Counted from the stretch's first letter, positions 26,204 to 34,655 are shown. The stretch: DNA of 64,000 nucleotides from PALSA-612 sp963791225 (GCA_963791225.1 CAWBRV010000007.1:248001-312000), one strand, 5' to 3'. Numbers and translations are program-made. Notes: generated by a model from the letters alone, not told the origin.

Positions 26204-26678
26204 TCAGTTCGGGCGGTCGGATCCCGGTGCTGGTGGCGGAGCGGCGGAGCGGGCAGCCGTGAAGGCGTGGACTTCTGTCAGTTCGAGAATCTGGTGCGAG
26301 AGAGCGAGCAACTCCTCGTTCTGCGTGTCCTCGACCTGGACGACCTTCCATTGCTGGTCAGCGACGAGTTGACGCTTGGCGTCCGTGCGGTTCTGGCTGA
26401 TCATGACGAACGTCGTGAGGAAGGTCGCCTCGAGCGAGACGATCATCGTCAGCAGGCCGTACGGGTACTTCTCGACGCCGAACCCGATCCAGCAGCCGAA
26501 CCAGAGAATGGAGAGGTAGACGAAGGCCATCGAGCCGGCGAACGCCGTGATCCGGTCCGCGATTCGGTTCTGCACGCTCTCGGCCCGCTCGCGCGTGTGC
26601 TCCACGAGCACCGGATTCGGGTCGGGCGCGAACCGCCTCGGCGGCGCCCTGCTGAGTTTGGCGACTGGTCACTGCCAT
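26204..26678 (-). CDS. DUF1003 membrane protein (frameshifted near its start)
   Basis: Core reads HTRERAESVQNRIADRITAFAGSMAFVYLSILWFGCWI, with two helices and the DUF1003 pattern. The literal frame can only start at a GTG at 26611 that has no ribosome-binding site. Removing one base at about 26620 joins it to MAVTSRQTQQGAAEAVRARPNPV, whose ATG at 26678 has AGGAG eight bases upstream. I take this as the true gene of about 157 aa. Function unknown. Confidence 0.7.
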
Positions 26679-26771
26679 CGGCTTGGCTCCTGACGGTGTA
26701 CGCGAGCCCGACCGGACCTCCTTCGTCCCGAGCCTGTCGATACCTTCTCCTCGGCCGGGAGCTTCCGGCGC

Positions 26772-26777
26772 GATACT
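26772..26777 (+). promoter_or_regulatory. -10 GATACT of aroE
   Basis: GATACT begins 13 bp before the ATG at 26785, the leaderless spacing used throughout the window. Confidence 0.4.
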
Positions 26778-26784
26778 GCCCGGC

Positions 26785-27510
26785 ATGGTCGAGATCGCAG
26801 GGACGACGCGCCTTGTCGGACTGATCGGAGACCCCGTGTCGGGGTCGCTCTCTCCGCGGATGCAGAACGCAGCCTTCACCGAATGCGGGCTCGACTGGGC
26901 CTACGTGCCGCTGCGAGTGACGCACGGCTCGCTCGACACCGCGGTCGCCGGCCTCGTCGCGCTCGGCTTCGCGGGCGCCAACGTCACGACGCCCCACAAG
27001 ACAACCGTGATCCCGTTCTGCGCCGAGCTCGACGAGTCAGCCGAGCGGGCCGCGTCGGTGAACACGCTCGTGATCGAGCACGGCCGCATCCTGGGGGCGA
27101 GCACCGACGCCGAGGCGCTCGACGACGTCGACGCCGGGAGCGCTGCCGTCGTCGGCGCGGGCGGCGCGGCGGCGGCGTGGATCGCAGCGCTCGAGGCGCG
27201 TGACATCCCCGTGCAGGTATACGCGCGCCGCGAGACCTGGCCACCCGTGACCGCCGGCGTGCAGCTCGTCGTCCAGGCGACGCCGGTGAAGGACGAGCTC
27301 CTGTTCGAGCTCGACTCGGGCCACACGCTGATCGACCTCGCCTACTTCCCGGACGGCCGCGACACGGCGCACGTCGCGGCCGCGCGAGCCGCCGGGTGCC
27401 GCGTGATCGACGGGCTCGAGGTGCTCGCCCGCCAGGGCGCCGCCTCGTTCGAGCGCTGGACGGGCGTGGAGGCGCCACTCGACGTCATGCGCGCCGCGAT
27501 TCGCCCATAA
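26785..27510 (+). CDS. aroE: shikimate dehydrogenase
   Basis: 241 aa (EC 1.1.1.25), NADPH-dependent reduction of 3-dehydroshikimate. The substrate site is DPVSGSLSPRMQNAAF and the catalytic Lys is in GANVTTPHKTTVIPF. A Rossmann region AAVVGAGGAAAAWIAALE follows. The ATG at 26785 is preferred over an in-frame upstream start because it matches the family N terminus and the -10 spacing. It is the first of aroE-aroC-aroKB-aroQ. Confidence 0.94.
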   Translation: MVEIAGTTRLVGLIGDPVSGSLSPRMQNAAFTECGLDWAYVPLRVTHGSLDTAVAGLVALGFAGANVTTPHKTTVIPFCAELDESAERAASVNTLVIEHGRILGASTDAEALDDVDAGSAAVVGAGGAAAAWIAALEARDIPVQVYARRETWPPVTAGVQLVVQATPVKDELLFELDSGHTLIDLAYFPDGRDTAHVAAARAAGCRVIDGLEVLARQGAASFERWTGVEAPLDVMRAAIRP

Positions 27511-27513
27511 CCT
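27508..27513 (+). promoter_or_regulatory. -10 TAACCT formed by the aroE stop codon
   Basis: The TAA of aroE starts TAACCT, 13 bp before the ATG of aroC. Confidence 0.5.
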
Positions 27514-27520
27514 TCGCGGC

Positions 27521-28594
27521 ATGACCCTTGGCCTCACCACCGCGGGCGAGTCGCACGGGCCGGCGCTCGTCGCCATCGTCACCGGCCTGCCGGCCGGGCT
27601 CGTGCTCGACCGCGAGGCGATCGACCGCGACCTGCACCGCCGTCAGCAGGGCTACGGTCGCAGCCCCCGCCAGCAGATCGAGACCGACCGGGTCGAGGTG
27701 CTCGCCGGCCTACGGCACGGGCGCACGCTCGGGACGCCGCTCGCCCTGCTCGTGCCCAACCGTGACCACAAGAACTGGACGTGGGGGATGAGCCCCTGGC
27801 CGCCCGAGGGCGAGCCGGAGGGCAAGGGCACGAAGCCGGTCACCGTCCCGCGGCCGGGTCATGCCGACCTCGCCGGGGCGATGAAGTACGGGCTCACCGA
27901 CGTTCGCGACGCGCTCGAGCGGGCCAGTGCAAGGCACACGGCCGTGTTCGTCGCCGCCGGCGCGGTCGCCAAGGCGCTGTTGTGCGAGATCGGCGTGGAC
28001 GTGGAGGGCTCGGTCGTCGGGCTCGAGGAGATCGAGCAGCGCGTTGACGACGCGCGGCGCGACCGTGACACGGTCGGCGGCGTCGTCGAGGTGCGTGCGC
28101 GCGGTGTGCCGCCCGGGCTCGGCACCTACGCGACGAAAGACGATCGCCTCGATGCGCGTCTCGCTGCCGCGCTGATGGGCATCCAGGCGGTGAAGGGCGT
28201 CGAGATCGGCGACGGCTTCGCGCTCGCCGGGCTCCGCGGGTCGCAGGCGCACGACGAGATCGTCCCGGGCCTACACCGGGAGACGAACCGCGCGGGTGGG
28301 ATCGAAGCCGGCGTGTCGAACGGCGAGGACGTCGTCGTCCGCGCGGCGATGAAGCCTCTGCCGACGCTGATGCGCCCGCTGCAGACCGTCGACCTGGCGA
28401 CGGGCGCGCCGGCGGAGGCGCTCGTCGAGCGCTCGGACACGGCGGCCGTCGAGGCACTGGCTGTCGTCGCCGAGGCTGCGGTCGCCTTCGAGCTCGCCCG
28501 CGCTGCGCGCGACAAGTTCGGAGGCGACGCGATCGGCGACTTCGTCGCGGCTCACAAGGCATATCTCGGGCGGATCGACTGGTCTCCCCGCTAG
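27521..28594 (+). CDS. aroC: chorismate synthase
   Basis: 357 aa (EC 4.2.3.5), reduced-FMN-dependent. Signature regions are LTTAGESHGPALVAIVTGLPAG at the N terminus, RPGHADLAGAMKYGLTDVRDALERASAR in the middle and GIEAGVSNGEDVVVRAAMKPLPT. Length and order are normal. It shares the shikimate cluster with aroE, aroKB and aroQ. Confidence 0.96.
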   Translation: MTLGLTTAGESHGPALVAIVTGLPAGLVLDREAIDRDLHRRQQGYGRSPRQQIETDRVEVLAGLRHGRTLGTPLALLVPNRDHKNWTWGMSPWPPEGEPEGKGTKPVTVPRPGHADLAGAMKYGLTDVRDALERASARHTAVFVAAGAVAKALLCEIGVDVEGSVVGLEEIEQRVDDARRDRDTVGGVVEVRARGVPPGLGTYATKDDRLDARLAAALMGIQAVKGVEIGDGFALAGLRGSQAHDEIVPGLHRETNRAGGIEAGVSNGEDVVVRAAMKPLPTLMRPLQTVDLATGAPAEALVERSDTAAVEALAVVAEAAVAFELARAARDKFGGDAIGDFVAAHKAYLGRIDWSPR

Positions 28595-28620
28595 ACAGGC
28601 ACGTCGCCCTGATCGGCTTC

Positions 28621-30027
28621 ATGGGGGCCGGCAAGTCGACGCTCGGAGCGGAGACGGCCGAGCGCATCGGCCGCAGATTCGTGGACCTCGACCACGAGAT
28701 CGAGGCGCGTGCGGGCGACTCGATCGCCGAGGTCTTCCGCTCGTGGGGCGAGTCGGCCTTCCGCGAGATCGAGGAGGAGGCCGCCGTCGAGGCCCTGTCC
28801 GCCCACGAGCCGAAGGTGGTCGCGCTCGGCGGCGGCGCGCTCGGGTCGGACGCGACCAGACGCCTGCTCCGTGAGCGCGCGACGACCGTTCTCGTCCCGG
28901 TCGAAGCGGACTCGGCCTGGGAGCGGGCGAGCGGAAGCGACCGCCCGCTCGCGCAGGACGAGGAGATCTTCCGTCGTCTCCACGACGAGCGGCGGCCCGT
29001 CTACGAGGGGGCCGCCGACGTGGTCGCTCGGAACGCGGACGACGTCGTCCTCGCAGCCGGCGGTGTCCACGTCCACGTTGGCTCGCTCGAGCTCCTCGGC
29101 GAGCTCGTGCCCGGCGACGGGCCGGCGGCGCTCGTCGCGGACGCACACGTGGCCGGGATCTACGGCGCGGACGCGCAGCTCGCGCTCGGCGGACGGCTGG
29201 CGACGACGCACACCGTCCCGAGGGGCGAGGAGGCGAAGACCGTGGCCGTCTGTGAGCGCCTCTGGCAGGAGCTTCGGCTCGACCGCGGCGGCGCCGTTGT
29301 CGCACTCGGCGGCGGCTGCACGAGCGACGTCGCCGGGTTCGTCGCGGCGACCTACCTCCGCGGCGTCGCCTGGGCCGCGGTCCCGACGACGCTCGTCGGG
29401 CAGGTCGACGCCGCGCTCGGCGGCAAGACGGCGATTGACCTCCGCCAGGGCAAGAACCTCGTCGGTGCCTTCCACTGGCCGCTGCGGACGGTGATCGACC
29501 CGGCGTTGCTCGAGACGCTCCCCGACGGCGAGCGCCGGGCCGGCCTGGCCGAGGTTGTGAAGACGGGCCTGCTCGCCGGCGAGCGCGTCTGGGAGCTGCC
29601 CGACGCCGAGCTCGTCCGCCGCTGCGCGCTCTACAAGACCGCCGTCTGCCTGCGCGACCCGCACGATTGCGGCGAGCGGGCCGTGCTCAATCTCGGACAC
29701 ACGTTCGCCCACGCGCTCGAGGCGGCAGCCGGGTACGACACGCTCTCGCACGGGCACGCGGTCGCGCTCGGCCTGCGCGCGGCGCTCCGCCTCTCCGTCG
29801 AGCACGCCGGTCTGGACGCGGCTGTCGCCGAGGACGCCGACACCGTGCTGGCGCCCGAGCCTGTCGACGTCGACCTCGAGCGAGCCTGGGCCGCGCTCGG
29901 CCGGGACAAGAAGGTCGAGGCGGGTCGCATCAAGCTCGTCCTGCTCGAGGCGCCCGGCAAGCCGGTCCGCGGAGTCGAGCTTCCGGACGCGGACGTCCTG
30001 CGGGCGCTCGAGTCGCTCGTTGCCTAG
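28621..30027 (+). CDS. aroKB: shikimate kinase / 3-dehydroquinate synthase fusion
   Basis: A 468-aa bifunctional protein. Residues ~1-150 are shikimate kinase (P-loop MGAGKSTLG, VVALGGGAL, ERRPVYEGAADVV). Residues ~165-468 are 3-dehydroquinate synthase (VVALGGGCTSDVAGFVAATYLRG, GQVDAALGGKTAID, HTFAHALE, HGHAVALG metal ligands). The ATG at 28621 removes the first beta strand. In-frame upstream codons read DRHVALIGF, the normal kinase start, but offer only CTG or GTC, so the true start is probably 12-18 bases earlier with a rare codon. Such fusions are known, for example in Thermotoga. Confidence 0.93.
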   Translation: MGAGKSTLGAETAERIGRRFVDLDHEIEARAGDSIAEVFRSWGESAFREIEEEAAVEALSAHEPKVVALGGGALGSDATRRLLRERATTVLVPVEADSAWERASGSDRPLAQDEEIFRRLHDERRPVYEGAADVVARNADDVVLAAGGVHVHVGSLELLGELVPGDGPAALVADAHVAGIYGADAQLALGGRLATTHTVPRGEEAKTVAVCERLWQELRLDRGGAVVALGGGCTSDVAGFVAATYLRGVAWAAVPTTLVGQVDAALGGKTAIDLRQGKNLVGAFHWPLRTVIDPALLETLPDGERRAGLAEVVKTGLLAGERVWELPDAELVRRCALYKTAVCLRDPHDCGERAVLNLGHTFAHALEAAAGYDTLSHGHAVALGLRAALRLSVEHAGLDAAVAEDADTVLAPEPVDVDLERAWAALGRDKKVEAGRIKLVLLEAPGKPVRGVELPDADVLRALESLVA

Positions 30028-30030
30028 TAA

Positions 30031-30191
30031 GAGGGCTTGGCGAAACATGGCCGGGGCCGCCGGACCGCGCTGGACGCCGAGCTGCGGCGTCCTCAGTCGC
30101 CCCGATAGTTGACCACTATCGAGGCTCCCTGCGTCCTTGCATCACGACGACCATCGCGCCCCGACGACGGGCAACGTTCCGCCAAGCCCTC
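30031..30191. repeat. 161-bp element with 16-bp terminal inverted repeats
   Basis: GAGGGCTTGGCGAAAC at 30031-30046 is the inverse of GTTCCGCCAAGCCCTC at 30176-30191 (15 of 16 pair). Inside are two perfect hairpins: GGACGCCG/CGGCGTCC at 30072-30092 and CGATAGT/ACTATCG at 30103-30121. It could be a MITE or a multi-branched structured RNA in the aro operon. No transposase is present. Confidence 0.55.
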
Positions 30192-30203
30192 CCGGTGAGC
30201 CTC

Positions 30204-30209
30204 TAGCAT
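30204..30209 (+). promoter_or_regulatory. -10 TAGCAT of aroQ
   Basis: TAGCAT begins 13 bp before the ATG at 30217, directly after the inverted-repeat element, so aroQ probably has its own promoter. Confidence 0.5.
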
Positions 30210-30216
30210 CCGCGCA

Positions 30217-30645
30217 ATGCGCGTGGACGTCCTCAACGGCGTCAACCTGGATCAGCTCGGCCGGCGCGATCCGGCCGTCTACGGGACGCTCACGCTTCGC
30301 GAGCTCGAGTCGCGGCTCTACGCCTGGGGCAAGGAGCTGGGCCTGACCGTCCGCTGCCGCCAGACGAACCACGAGGGCGCCTACGTCGACTGGATCCACG
30401 AGGCCCTCGACGTGGCCGACGGCGTCGTCCTCAACCCGGCGGCCTGGACGCACTACAGCTGGGCGATCCACGACGCGGTCGAGCTGCTCACGCAGCCTGT
30501 CGTCGAGGTGCACCTGTCCAACGTGGACGAGCGCGAGAAGTGGCGGCGGATGTCCGTGATCTCCGACCTCGCCGCGAAGCGCATCACCGGGAAGGGCGCG
30601 GAGGGCTACCGCGAGGCGCTCGTGTTCCTGGCGGAAAGCGCATGA
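30217..30645 (+). CDS. aroQ: 3-dehydroquinate dehydratase, type II
   Basis: 142 aa (EC 4.2.1.10). Type II motifs are VLNGVNLDQLGRRDPAVYG, QTNHEGAYVDWIHEA, LNPAAWTHYSWAIHDAV and VEVHLSNVDEREKWRRMSVIS. The catalytic Tyr follows DPAV. Two positions deviate from the usual NLNxLGxREPxxYG. It is coupled to pepP by an ATGA overlap. Confidence 0.94.
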   Translation: MRVDVLNGVNLDQLGRRDPAVYGTLTLRELESRLYAWGKELGLTVRCRQTNHEGAYVDWIHEALDVADGVVLNPAAWTHYSWAIHDAVELLTQPVVEVHLSNVDEREKWRRMSVISDLAAKRITGKGAEGYREALVFLAESA

Positions 30646-31676
30646 CCAGGCTCGCGCGACTCCAGGAGACGATCGAGGCGCCGATCCTCGTCTCGAACCT
30701 CGTCAACGTGCGCTACCTGACCGGCCTCGCGAGCTCGAATGCGGCGCTGCTCGTCGAGCCCGGGCGCGTGCGCCTGTTCACCGACTTCCGCTACGCGGAG
30801 CGCGCCCGCGAGGTGCCGGACGTCGAGCTCGTGGTGACGAGGCGGGACATCTACGCCGAGCTGCCGTCGCTGATCGACGTGCCGGTCGAGTTCGAACCGA
30901 CGGCGCTCACGTATGCCCGCTACGAGCTGCTCACGGCGGGCGGACTCGAGCTCGTCCCGCACGCGGGCCTCGTCGAGGCGATGCGCGCCGTCAAGGAGGA
31001 GGCCGAGCTCGACGCCGTCCGCCGTGCTGCCGCGGCCGCGAACGAGGCGTACGCGCGCTTCGCCGGGGAGCCGTTCGTCGGCCGGACCGAGCGCGAGCTC
31101 GCCTGGCGGATGGAGTCGCTCCTGCACGAGGCGGGCGGCGAGGAGCTCTCGTTCCCGCCGATCGTCGCCTCCGGCCCGACCGGAGGATCGCCGCACGCGG
31201 TGCCGGGCGACCGGAGGGTCGGCGTGGGGGAGACGATCGTGGTCGACGCGGGCTGCCGTATCGGCGGCTACTGCTCTGACTGCACCCGCACGTTCGTCAC
31301 CGGCGAGCTGCCGGACGATCTCGGCCGCGCCTACGACGTTGTCGAGCAAGCGCAGGAGGCGGGCCTCGCCGCGGTTCGCGCGGGGGCAGACAGCGCCGCC
31401 GTCGACCGCACCGCCCGCGACGTGATCGAGGCCGAGGGGCTCGGCGACGCGTTCGGGCACGGCCTCGGCCACGGCGTCGGCCTCGACGTCCACGAGCCGC
31501 CGTGGCTGAACGCCGAGTGGCCGAGCACACTCGCCGCAGGCAACGTCGTCACCGTCGAGCCGGGCGTCTACCTCCCGGGACGCGGCGGCGTGCGGATCGA
31601 GGACCTGGTGATCGTCACCGACGACGGCGCCGAGGTGCTCACCTCCTTCCCCAAGGAGCTGGTGACGGTCGGCTAG
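30642..31676 (+). CDS. pepP: Xaa-Pro aminopeptidase (M24B)
   Basis: 344 aa from the ATG overlapping the aroQ stop. The creatinase-like N-terminal domain is followed by the pita-bread catalytic domain. Metal ligands are in VVDAGCRIGGYCSDCTRTF (two Asp), FGHGLGHGVGLDVHEPP (His), VTVEPGVY and GGVRIEDLVIV (Glu). It removes the N-terminal residue before proline. A pepP-efp pair is conserved, and EF-P is itself a proline-stall factor. Confidence 0.93.
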   Translation: MTRLARLQETIEAPILVSNLVNVRYLTGLASSNAALLVEPGRVRLFTDFRYAERAREVPDVELVVTRRDIYAELPSLIDVPVEFEPTALTYARYELLTAGGLELVPHAGLVEAMRAVKEEAELDAVRRAAAAANEAYARFAGEPFVGRTERELAWRMESLLHEAGGEELSFPPIVASGPTGGSPHAVPGDRRVGVGETIVVDAGCRIGGYCSDCTRTFVTGELPDDLGRAYDVVEQAQEAGLAAVRAGADSAAVDRTARDVIEAEGLGDAFGHGLGHGVGLDVHEPPWLNAEWPSTLAAGNVVTVEPGVYLPGRGGVRIEDLVIVTDDGAEVLTSFPKELVTVG

Positions 31677-31679
31677 ATT
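31674..31679 (+). promoter_or_regulatory. -10 TAGATT formed by the pepP stop codon
   Basis: The TAG of pepP starts TAGATT, 12 bp before the GTG of efp, a leaderless arrangement. Confidence 0.55.
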
Positions 31680-31685
31680 GGGCTC

Positions 31686-32252
31686 GTGGCCGAGGCTGTC
31701 AACACCAACCAGTTCAAGAACGGCATGCACATCGAGATCGACGGCGACGTCTGGCGGATCGTCGAGTTCCAGCACGTCAAGCCGGGCAAGGGCGGCGCGT
31801 TCGTCCGCACGAAGCTCAAGAACCTCGGGAGCGGCGCCGTCGTCGACCGCACCTTCCGGGCCGGCGAGAGGTTCCCGCGTGTCCACACCGAGGTCAAGAA
31901 CGTGCAGTACCTGTACGACGCGGGCGACGAGGTCGTGTTCATGGACGAGGAGACCTACGAGCAGATCCAGCTCACGCGCCTGAGCGTCGAGGACGACCTG
32001 CAGTTCCTGCTCCCGTCGAGTTCGGTGCCGATGCTGACCGTCGACGGCAAGCCCGCCGGGCTGCAGCTGCCGGCGTCGGTCGAGCTGACCGTCACCGAGA
32101 CCGAGCCGGGCATCCGCGGCGACACGGTCTCGAACGTGACGAAGCCGGCGACGCTCGAGACGGGCGCCGTCCTCCAGGTGCCTCTGTTCGTGAACGTCGG
32201 CGACCGCCTCAAGGTCGACACGCGCGAGAAGCGGTACATCTCCAGGGCGTGA
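31686..32252 (+). CDS. efp: translation elongation factor P
   Basis: 188 aa, three beta-barrel domains. The N-terminal KOW-like domain has FKNGMHIEIDGDVWRIVEFQHVKPGKGGAFVRTKLKN, with the loop Lys between GKGG and the start of FVR. The C-terminal OB domain ends LFVNVGDRLKVDTREKRYISRA. It relieves ribosome stalling at polyproline. No modifying enzyme (EpmA or YmfI type) is seen nearby. Confidence 0.97.
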   Translation: MAEAVNTNQFKNGMHIEIDGDVWRIVEFQHVKPGKGGAFVRTKLKNLGSGAVVDRTFRAGERFPRVHTEVKNVQYLYDAGDEVVFMDEETYEQIQLTRLSVEDDLQFLLPSSSVPMLTVDGKPAGLQLPASVELTVTETEPGIRGDTVSNVTKPATLETGAVLQVPLFVNVGDRLKVDTREKRYISRA

Positions 32253-32485
32253 TCTTCTAGCCCGGCGGCCGCTTCCGGGAATGCGCGGCCGGCGAGGTGG
32301 AGATTCCGGCTAGTGGTGGCGAACGAGCGGTCGCGGGCTCGCCATGACACGAGTTCGGACGCGCCCTGTGTGAGTGCCAGGTTGTGAGCGCGCGTGGCCG
32401 CGTTGGCCACTACAAGTCGCTTGTTGTGATTACAGCGAATGGGTGTTCAGCCGCGCAGAGAAGTTGGCGATGGAGCTTTAGAGCC
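32253..32485. other. 233-bp gap after efp
   Basis: No ORF is supported. The right half is visibly less GC-rich than its surroundings (for example TTGTTGTGATTACAGCG). This marks the left edge of the accessory stretch that separates efp from the accB-like gene. Confidence 0.4.
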
Positions 32486-32692
32486 ATGGGTAACTCCCAT
32501 CGAGAAACCGACCTGGCCTCCGTGGCTGCCGAGCTTGATCGCTACTGGCTGGAGCAGTTGCGCCGCGCCAGGGAGATCTGCGATCTCCTCGAGCGACAGT
32601 TCTCGGCAGTGAGCCGGCCGCATTTGCGCCTCATCAGTTCCGTACCGCCTGGTGCCGAGTCGACGCATACCGAGAGGCCGCCGCCGTCGTGA
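32486..32692 (+). CDS. small hypothetical protein, helical
   Basis: 68 aa, MGNSHRETDLASVAAELDRYWLEQLRRAREICDLLERQF..., mainly one amphipathic helix followed by a Ser/Pro-rich tail. The ATG at 32486 is chosen for composition; an upstream in-frame start is poor. Its stop overlaps the GTG of the next gene by 4 nt, so the pair probably acts together. No family is recognised. Confidence 0.5.
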   Translation: MGNSHRETDLASVAAELDRYWLEQLRRAREICDLLERQFSAVSRPHLRLISSVPPGAESTHTERPPPS

Positions 32693-33180
32693 AGCTCAGA
32701 CGGGGAGATGAGCGCCTCCTCCGGGACTGTGCGACGGTCACCCGCCTCTTGGCCTCCGACCGTTCGCCTGCCGAGACGCGTCTTTATGCGGAGGTCGGCG
32801 AGGATCTCGCTCTGTTTCTGCTCGCCACGCTTTGTGAGAGCGAGTCATCCATCCCGCCCGGACGGGCTCGAGGGCGATCGACGCGCGTGAGGCTCCCGTC
32901 AGGGCTCGGTCTCCAGGAGGGCATCTACGACGTCGTCGGTGAAGCCGTCGACGGGCAGTGCATCGGCATTGAGGGCGCCGGCCTCCGCGAGACAGTGGAC
33001 TGGAACGAGCTACGCGGGGTCCTCGGAGTCGAGATCGAGTGCGCTCGGCATCCCGGCCAATGGTGGCCGACCCGGGGCAGGGAGATACCAGTGGACGACG
33101 TTCAGTACTGGCGCTGTCCGAACTGTGCATGGTCGTTCAGGCAGGCCCTGCGCAACAGCGGAAACCGGCCTCCTTTCTAG
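32689..33180 (+). CDS. hypothetical protein with C-terminal Cys motif
   Basis: 163 aa. Residues ~1-60 are helical (RDCATVTRLLASDRSPAETRLYAEVGEDLALFLLATL), and residues ~65-120 look beta-rich. The end contains IECARHPGQWWP and WRCPNCAWSF, a possible zinc site of the C-H...CxxC type. It is coupled to the preceding 68-aa gene. Unknown function; probably acquired with the surrounding accessory DNA. Confidence 0.5.
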   Translation: MKLRRGDERLLRDCATVTRLLASDRSPAETRLYAEVGEDLALFLLATLCESESSIPPGRARGRSTRVRLPSGLGLQEGIYDVVGEAVDGQCIGIEGAGLRETVDWNELRGVLGVEIECARHPGQWWPTRGREIPVDDVQYWRCPNCAWSFRQALRNSGNRPPF

Positions 33181-33324
33181 CTCGCCCGCAACGCCCGGCG
33201 GTACTCGTGGCCTCTTTCGCCGGCTCTGAACAGCGGCTCGAGCTCACTTGCGACGACGAGCCGATCGTCTCTATTGCGTGACGTGCTGGCGGTGGGAGTT
33301 CGGCGAGTCGGCCGGATGATCGAG

Positions 33325-33438
33325 TCAGAAGGTTCTGGCGAGTGCCACCACCGCGAGGGCGGTTGCTGCGATCAGCAGATCGAGGAGCAGGAGTCTGAGC
33401 GTCAGTCGCGTGAGGCGGCGTTCGCCGGGCCGGGGCAT
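33325..33438 (-). CDS. possible 37-aa membrane peptide or gene remnant
   Basis: Reads MPRPGERRLTRLTLRLLL then a hydrophobic helix DLLIAATALAVVALARTF. No ribosome-binding site is seen. The same frame continues upstream as LDGVLGLGDARLTGWLLLAD without a start codon, so this may be the C-terminal remnant of a truncated gene rather than a real small protein. Confidence 0.35.
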   Translation of the reverse strand: MPRPGERRLTRLTLRLLLLDLLIAATALAVVALARTF

Positions 33439-33591
33439 GCGGTGTACATCGGCAAGCAGTAGCCAGCCGGTTAGTCTCGCGTCCCCTAAACCGAGTACCC
33501 CGTCGAGCTCGGCGAGTTGCGGCGGGAAGGTGAGCCGGCCGAGCGTTCGACCGCCCCGCCCCCGGGTTGGTCCTGACTGCGGACGAGCAAA

Positions 33592-33635
33592 ACGACTGCT
33601 CCGAACTGGTCCCGGGGACGATTCGGAGCAGTCGT
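33592..33635. repeat. long perfect hairpin
   Basis: ACGACTGCTCCGAA pairs perfectly with TTCGGAGCAGTCGT across a 16-base loop that itself contains GTCC/GGAC. There is no T-tract, so it is not a classical terminator. It could be a protein-binding palindrome or an insertion footprint. Confidence 0.5.
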
Positions 33636-33768
33636 CTTCCGGGATTCTCAGTGTCGAATCGGACGCCAGAGCAGGCGGCTCGGGTTTCGAGATGTTTCCG
33701 GGTGTTGATCGGCGGCAATGATGGTGTCGCAGGGTCTAGAGGCCGTCGTACAGCCAGGAGGAGCGAGC

Positions 33769-34575
33769 ATGCCGCAGGTCGAGGTGGACCGGCTCACGAT
33801 CAACTACGAGGTGCAGGGGGAGGGCGAGCCGCTCCTGCTGATCCCGTATACGTCTGCGGACCACGCCTGTTATGCGTTCCAGTTGCCGGCGTACACCGAG
33901 CATTTCAGTTGCATCGCGATCGACCTTCCCGGCTCGGGCGAGAGTGACAAGCCGGCCGGGCCGTACTCGACCGACGGGTACGCCGATCAGGTTGCCGCCT
34001 TTCTGGGCGCAATCGGGGTCGAGCGGGCGCATGTGGCGGGCGTGTCGCTCGGCGGAGCGGTGGGCATCCACCTGGCCGCCCGCCATCCCGGCCGCGTGCG
34101 CTCGCTCTCGTTGCACAGCTGCTGGGACCGGAGCGATGAGTACCTGAAGGTCGTGGTCGAGCAGTGGCGCGTGCTCGCGTCGTCGCTGCCGACCGTCGCC
34201 GACGTGGTGGTCCAGGCGATCTTCCCGTGGTGCTTCACACCTGAGATGTACGTCGAACGCCCGGAGTTCGTCGACACGCTGGCGGACTTCGTACGCAGCC
34301 GACCCGCCCAGCCCGTGGACGCGTTCCTGGCCCAGACCGACGCCGCGATCGCCCACGACGCGAGCGCAATACTGGGCGAGATCGACACTCCGACCCTGAT
34401 CACCTTCGGAGCTCACGACGTCGTCTGCTCGACGCGCTTCGCCGAGGCGCTCAAGAACGGGATCGCCGGGAGCGAACTGACGGTCTTCGAGCATCTCTCG
34501 CACGCTGGACTGCACGAGGACCCCGAGACGTTCAACCGTGCGACGCTCGACTTCCTGCTGCGCCAGCGCTCGTGA
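33769..34575 (+). CDS. alpha/beta-hydrolase
   Basis: 268 aa from the ATG at 33769, preceded by AGGAGGAGC. The fold marks are LLLIPYTSADHACYAF (oxyanion region), IDLPGSGESDKPAG and the nucleophile elbow GVSLGGAVG. The acid is in FGAHDVV and the His is in EHLSHAGLHEDP. It resembles aromatic meta-cleavage or non-heme peroxidase-type hydrolases. Substrate unknown. Confidence 0.82.
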   Translation: MPQVEVDRLTINYEVQGEGEPLLLIPYTSADHACYAFQLPAYTEHFSCIAIDLPGSGESDKPAGPYSTDGYADQVAAFLGAIGVERAHVAGVSLGGAVGIHLAARHPGRVRSLSLHSCWDRSDEYLKVVVEQWRVLASSLPTVADVVVQAIFPWCFTPEMYVERPEFVDTLADFVRSRPAQPVDAFLAQTDAAIAHDASAILGEIDTPTLITFGAHDVVCSTRFAEALKNGIAGSELTVFEHLSHAGLHEDPETFNRATLDFLLRQRS

Positions 34576-34655
34576 CGGCCACGCGGGACGAGAAGCGCTA
34601 CATCTCAGGGCCTGAGCGAGCTCCACGGCCTGTCTCCGGTCTGCGCCGGGGCGCG

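Larger units (their letters stand above)
33181..33768. other. 588-bp region with no large gene
   Basis: Contains only a possible minus-strand membrane peptide (33325-33438), whose frame stays open and protein-like far upstream without a start, and a perfect 14-bp hairpin at 33592-33635. It looks like eroded or inserted DNA. Confidence 0.45.

Noticed and set aside
32384..32485. Longer start for the 68-aa protein
   Set aside because: The extra 34 residues are unlike the rest and begin in the low-GC gap without a start signal.
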